From positions 578,842 through 642,841 of the forward strand of contig CAJJDP010000015.1 of NCBI GenBank assembly GCA_905182995.1: a stretch of DNA of 64,000 nucleotides, read 5' to 3'. The stretch comes from Paramecium octaurelia (Eukaryota; Ciliophora; Oligohymenophorea; Peniculida; Parameciidae). Shown here piece by piece: positions 63,004 through 64,000 of this stretch; the stretch's first letter is position 1; each line of letters begins with the position of its first letter. A model generated the notes under the pieces. The model worked only from the letters and a program-made list of their open reading frames with translations, ran no database searches and was not told the DNA's origin. A program made the position numbers and the translations under genes.

Positions 63004-63801
63004 ATGGGAGAGATAGACGAAATAAATACATACGATTACATCATAAATATTCGGTCTCTCGGAAAAGAACTTCGAGAGTAGATAATAAATGCTTTTTTAT
63101 CGCTTAAAAATGAAAATTAAGTGTAATGTAGTCTGAAGTTACTAAAGGAAGGAAAATACAATAAAATAATCCTTATGTAATAAGTCAAAAGTACAAAAAC
63201 TTTATTATAATCATAGAAGAAATATTCAGACAATGCTAAGTTGAATTAATAATCAACAATCAAATAATCAACAAAAAAAATATAATAAGATGAATTTAGC
63301 TCAGATTCCTATGAGGAACAGTTCTTTTGTAAAATATGTAAAAAAAGGACTATACATTTCCTTTTAAACCTATAAAATACACTCGAAAAAATGGCAATAG
63401 GTGAAAAAATGATAAATAAGAGAAGAAAGGAAGATTTTAAAAAGGAGGGAAATGAAACCATTGACATCAACAATAAATTTGAACCCTCCACGAATAACCC
63501 ACATAAAGAAATTTAAACTAATTTTCTAACGATAAATATTAATTCTTATAGAACTGAAACACACTTTTACATACAATATTAAAACGCTCATATTATTTGG
63601 TTATAAGAAGTAAAAAATACTTAATTTAGCGATTCAATAAATGATAAATATTATTTTAAATAAATGATCTGGGGGTATAACCACAGGCATACATAGAGAT
63701 TTTAGCACCTTAGATATGTCAAATGTATTATTAATAAAGACCTTGAATATTTTGTTATTAAGAGCAGTTACCTAATTTATAGATTTAATAATCATTAATG
63801 A
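63004..63801 (+). CDS. Unrecognised ORF of 265 aa with a CxxC motif
   Basis: 266 codons without TGA, starting MGEIDEINTYDYIINIRSLG. The first 90 residues look helical; an acidic stretch (DEFSSDSYEEQ) is followed by FFCKICKKRTIHF and then a basic, Asn-rich region. CKIC could be half of a zinc site but no second pair is obvious. It may continue upstream: a protein-like segment at about 62850-62960 lies in other frames. It is more likely coding than its upstream neighbour, but chance is still possible. Confidence 0.4.
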
Positions 63802-63820
63802 TAATAAAAAATGGTGTTTT

Positions 63821-64000
63821 AAACAATTATTATAATGTAATGAATTATTTCAAAATCGTTAATCAACTCTAAATTTAGTTGGATGTAATTATGCTTATAA
63901 TTTAAACAATTTTTATATTGGAATTATTTATTTAAAAATTCATTAATCATCTCCATAGTTAGTTTGATATTAATATTTATAATTTCAACAATTATTATAT
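63821..64000. repeat. Degenerate tandem repeat, about 82-83 bp unit
   Basis: The motif AAACAATTATTATA recurs as close variants at about 63821, 63904 and 63986. The sequence between copies also aligns (for example CGTTAATCAACTC versus CATTAATCATCTC, and TTAGTTGGATGT versus TTAGTTTGATAT). The array runs off the right edge, so its full length is unknown. Confidence 0.55.

Noticed and set aside
1..64000. tRNA, rRNA or CRISPR features
   Set aside because: No T-loop/anticodon arrangement, rRNA core sequence or regularly spaced short direct repeats were found by eye.

Overview
This window looks like ciliate macronuclear DNA, most likely Paramecium or a close relative. In-frame TAA and TAG occur throughout otherwise intact, recognisable proteins and fit glutamine, while every gene ends at TGA. 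Introns are tiny (about 20-32 nt, nearly always GTA...TAG). The DNA is AT-rich, and genes on both strands are separated by tens to a few hundred bases. Lengths given below were checked by removing the proposed introns and testing that the remaining coding length is a multiple of three.

Left part (1-24262), by gene: the N-terminal part of a WD40 protein (-), an unresolved ORF (+), a p24/emp24 cargo receptor (-), a coiled-coil type I membrane protein (-), a small coiled-coil protein (+), an unrecognised 247-aa protein (-), a possible 90-aa gene (+), VPS11 (-), VPS13 (+, about 3,390 aa), and a Fused/STK36-like kinase with Armadillo-like repeats (-). VPS11 and VPS13 are divergent and both act in endolysosomal membrane traffic.

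Centre (24263-47006): one giant gene for a predicted secreted protein of about 7,555 aa. After a signal peptide and an acidic N-terminal region come 17 tandem two-domain units (34 domains) that resemble the concanavalin A/LamG jelly-roll fold, then a short Pro/Lys/Ser/Gly repeat tail. Its three introns lie in the first 0.6 kb; the remaining 22 kb is one exon. This is the most striking feature of the window.

Right part (47007-64000), by gene: RPA70/RPA1 (+), a voltage/CNG-type K+ channel with a zinc knuckle (+), two poorly supported small ORFs, a SANT/Myb DNA-binding protein (-), TMCO1 (-), a CDP-alcohol phosphotransferase (-), a CFAP77-like ciliary protein (+), a 367-aa coiled-coil protein (+), PWP2/UTP1 (-), and an OGFr-domain protein (-). 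A very AT-rich end follows, with two unrecognised long ORFs and a degenerate tandem repeat of about 82 bp running off the window. Most genes are housekeeping, trafficking or ciliary. I see no operons, rRNA, tRNA, CRISPR array or intact mobile element.
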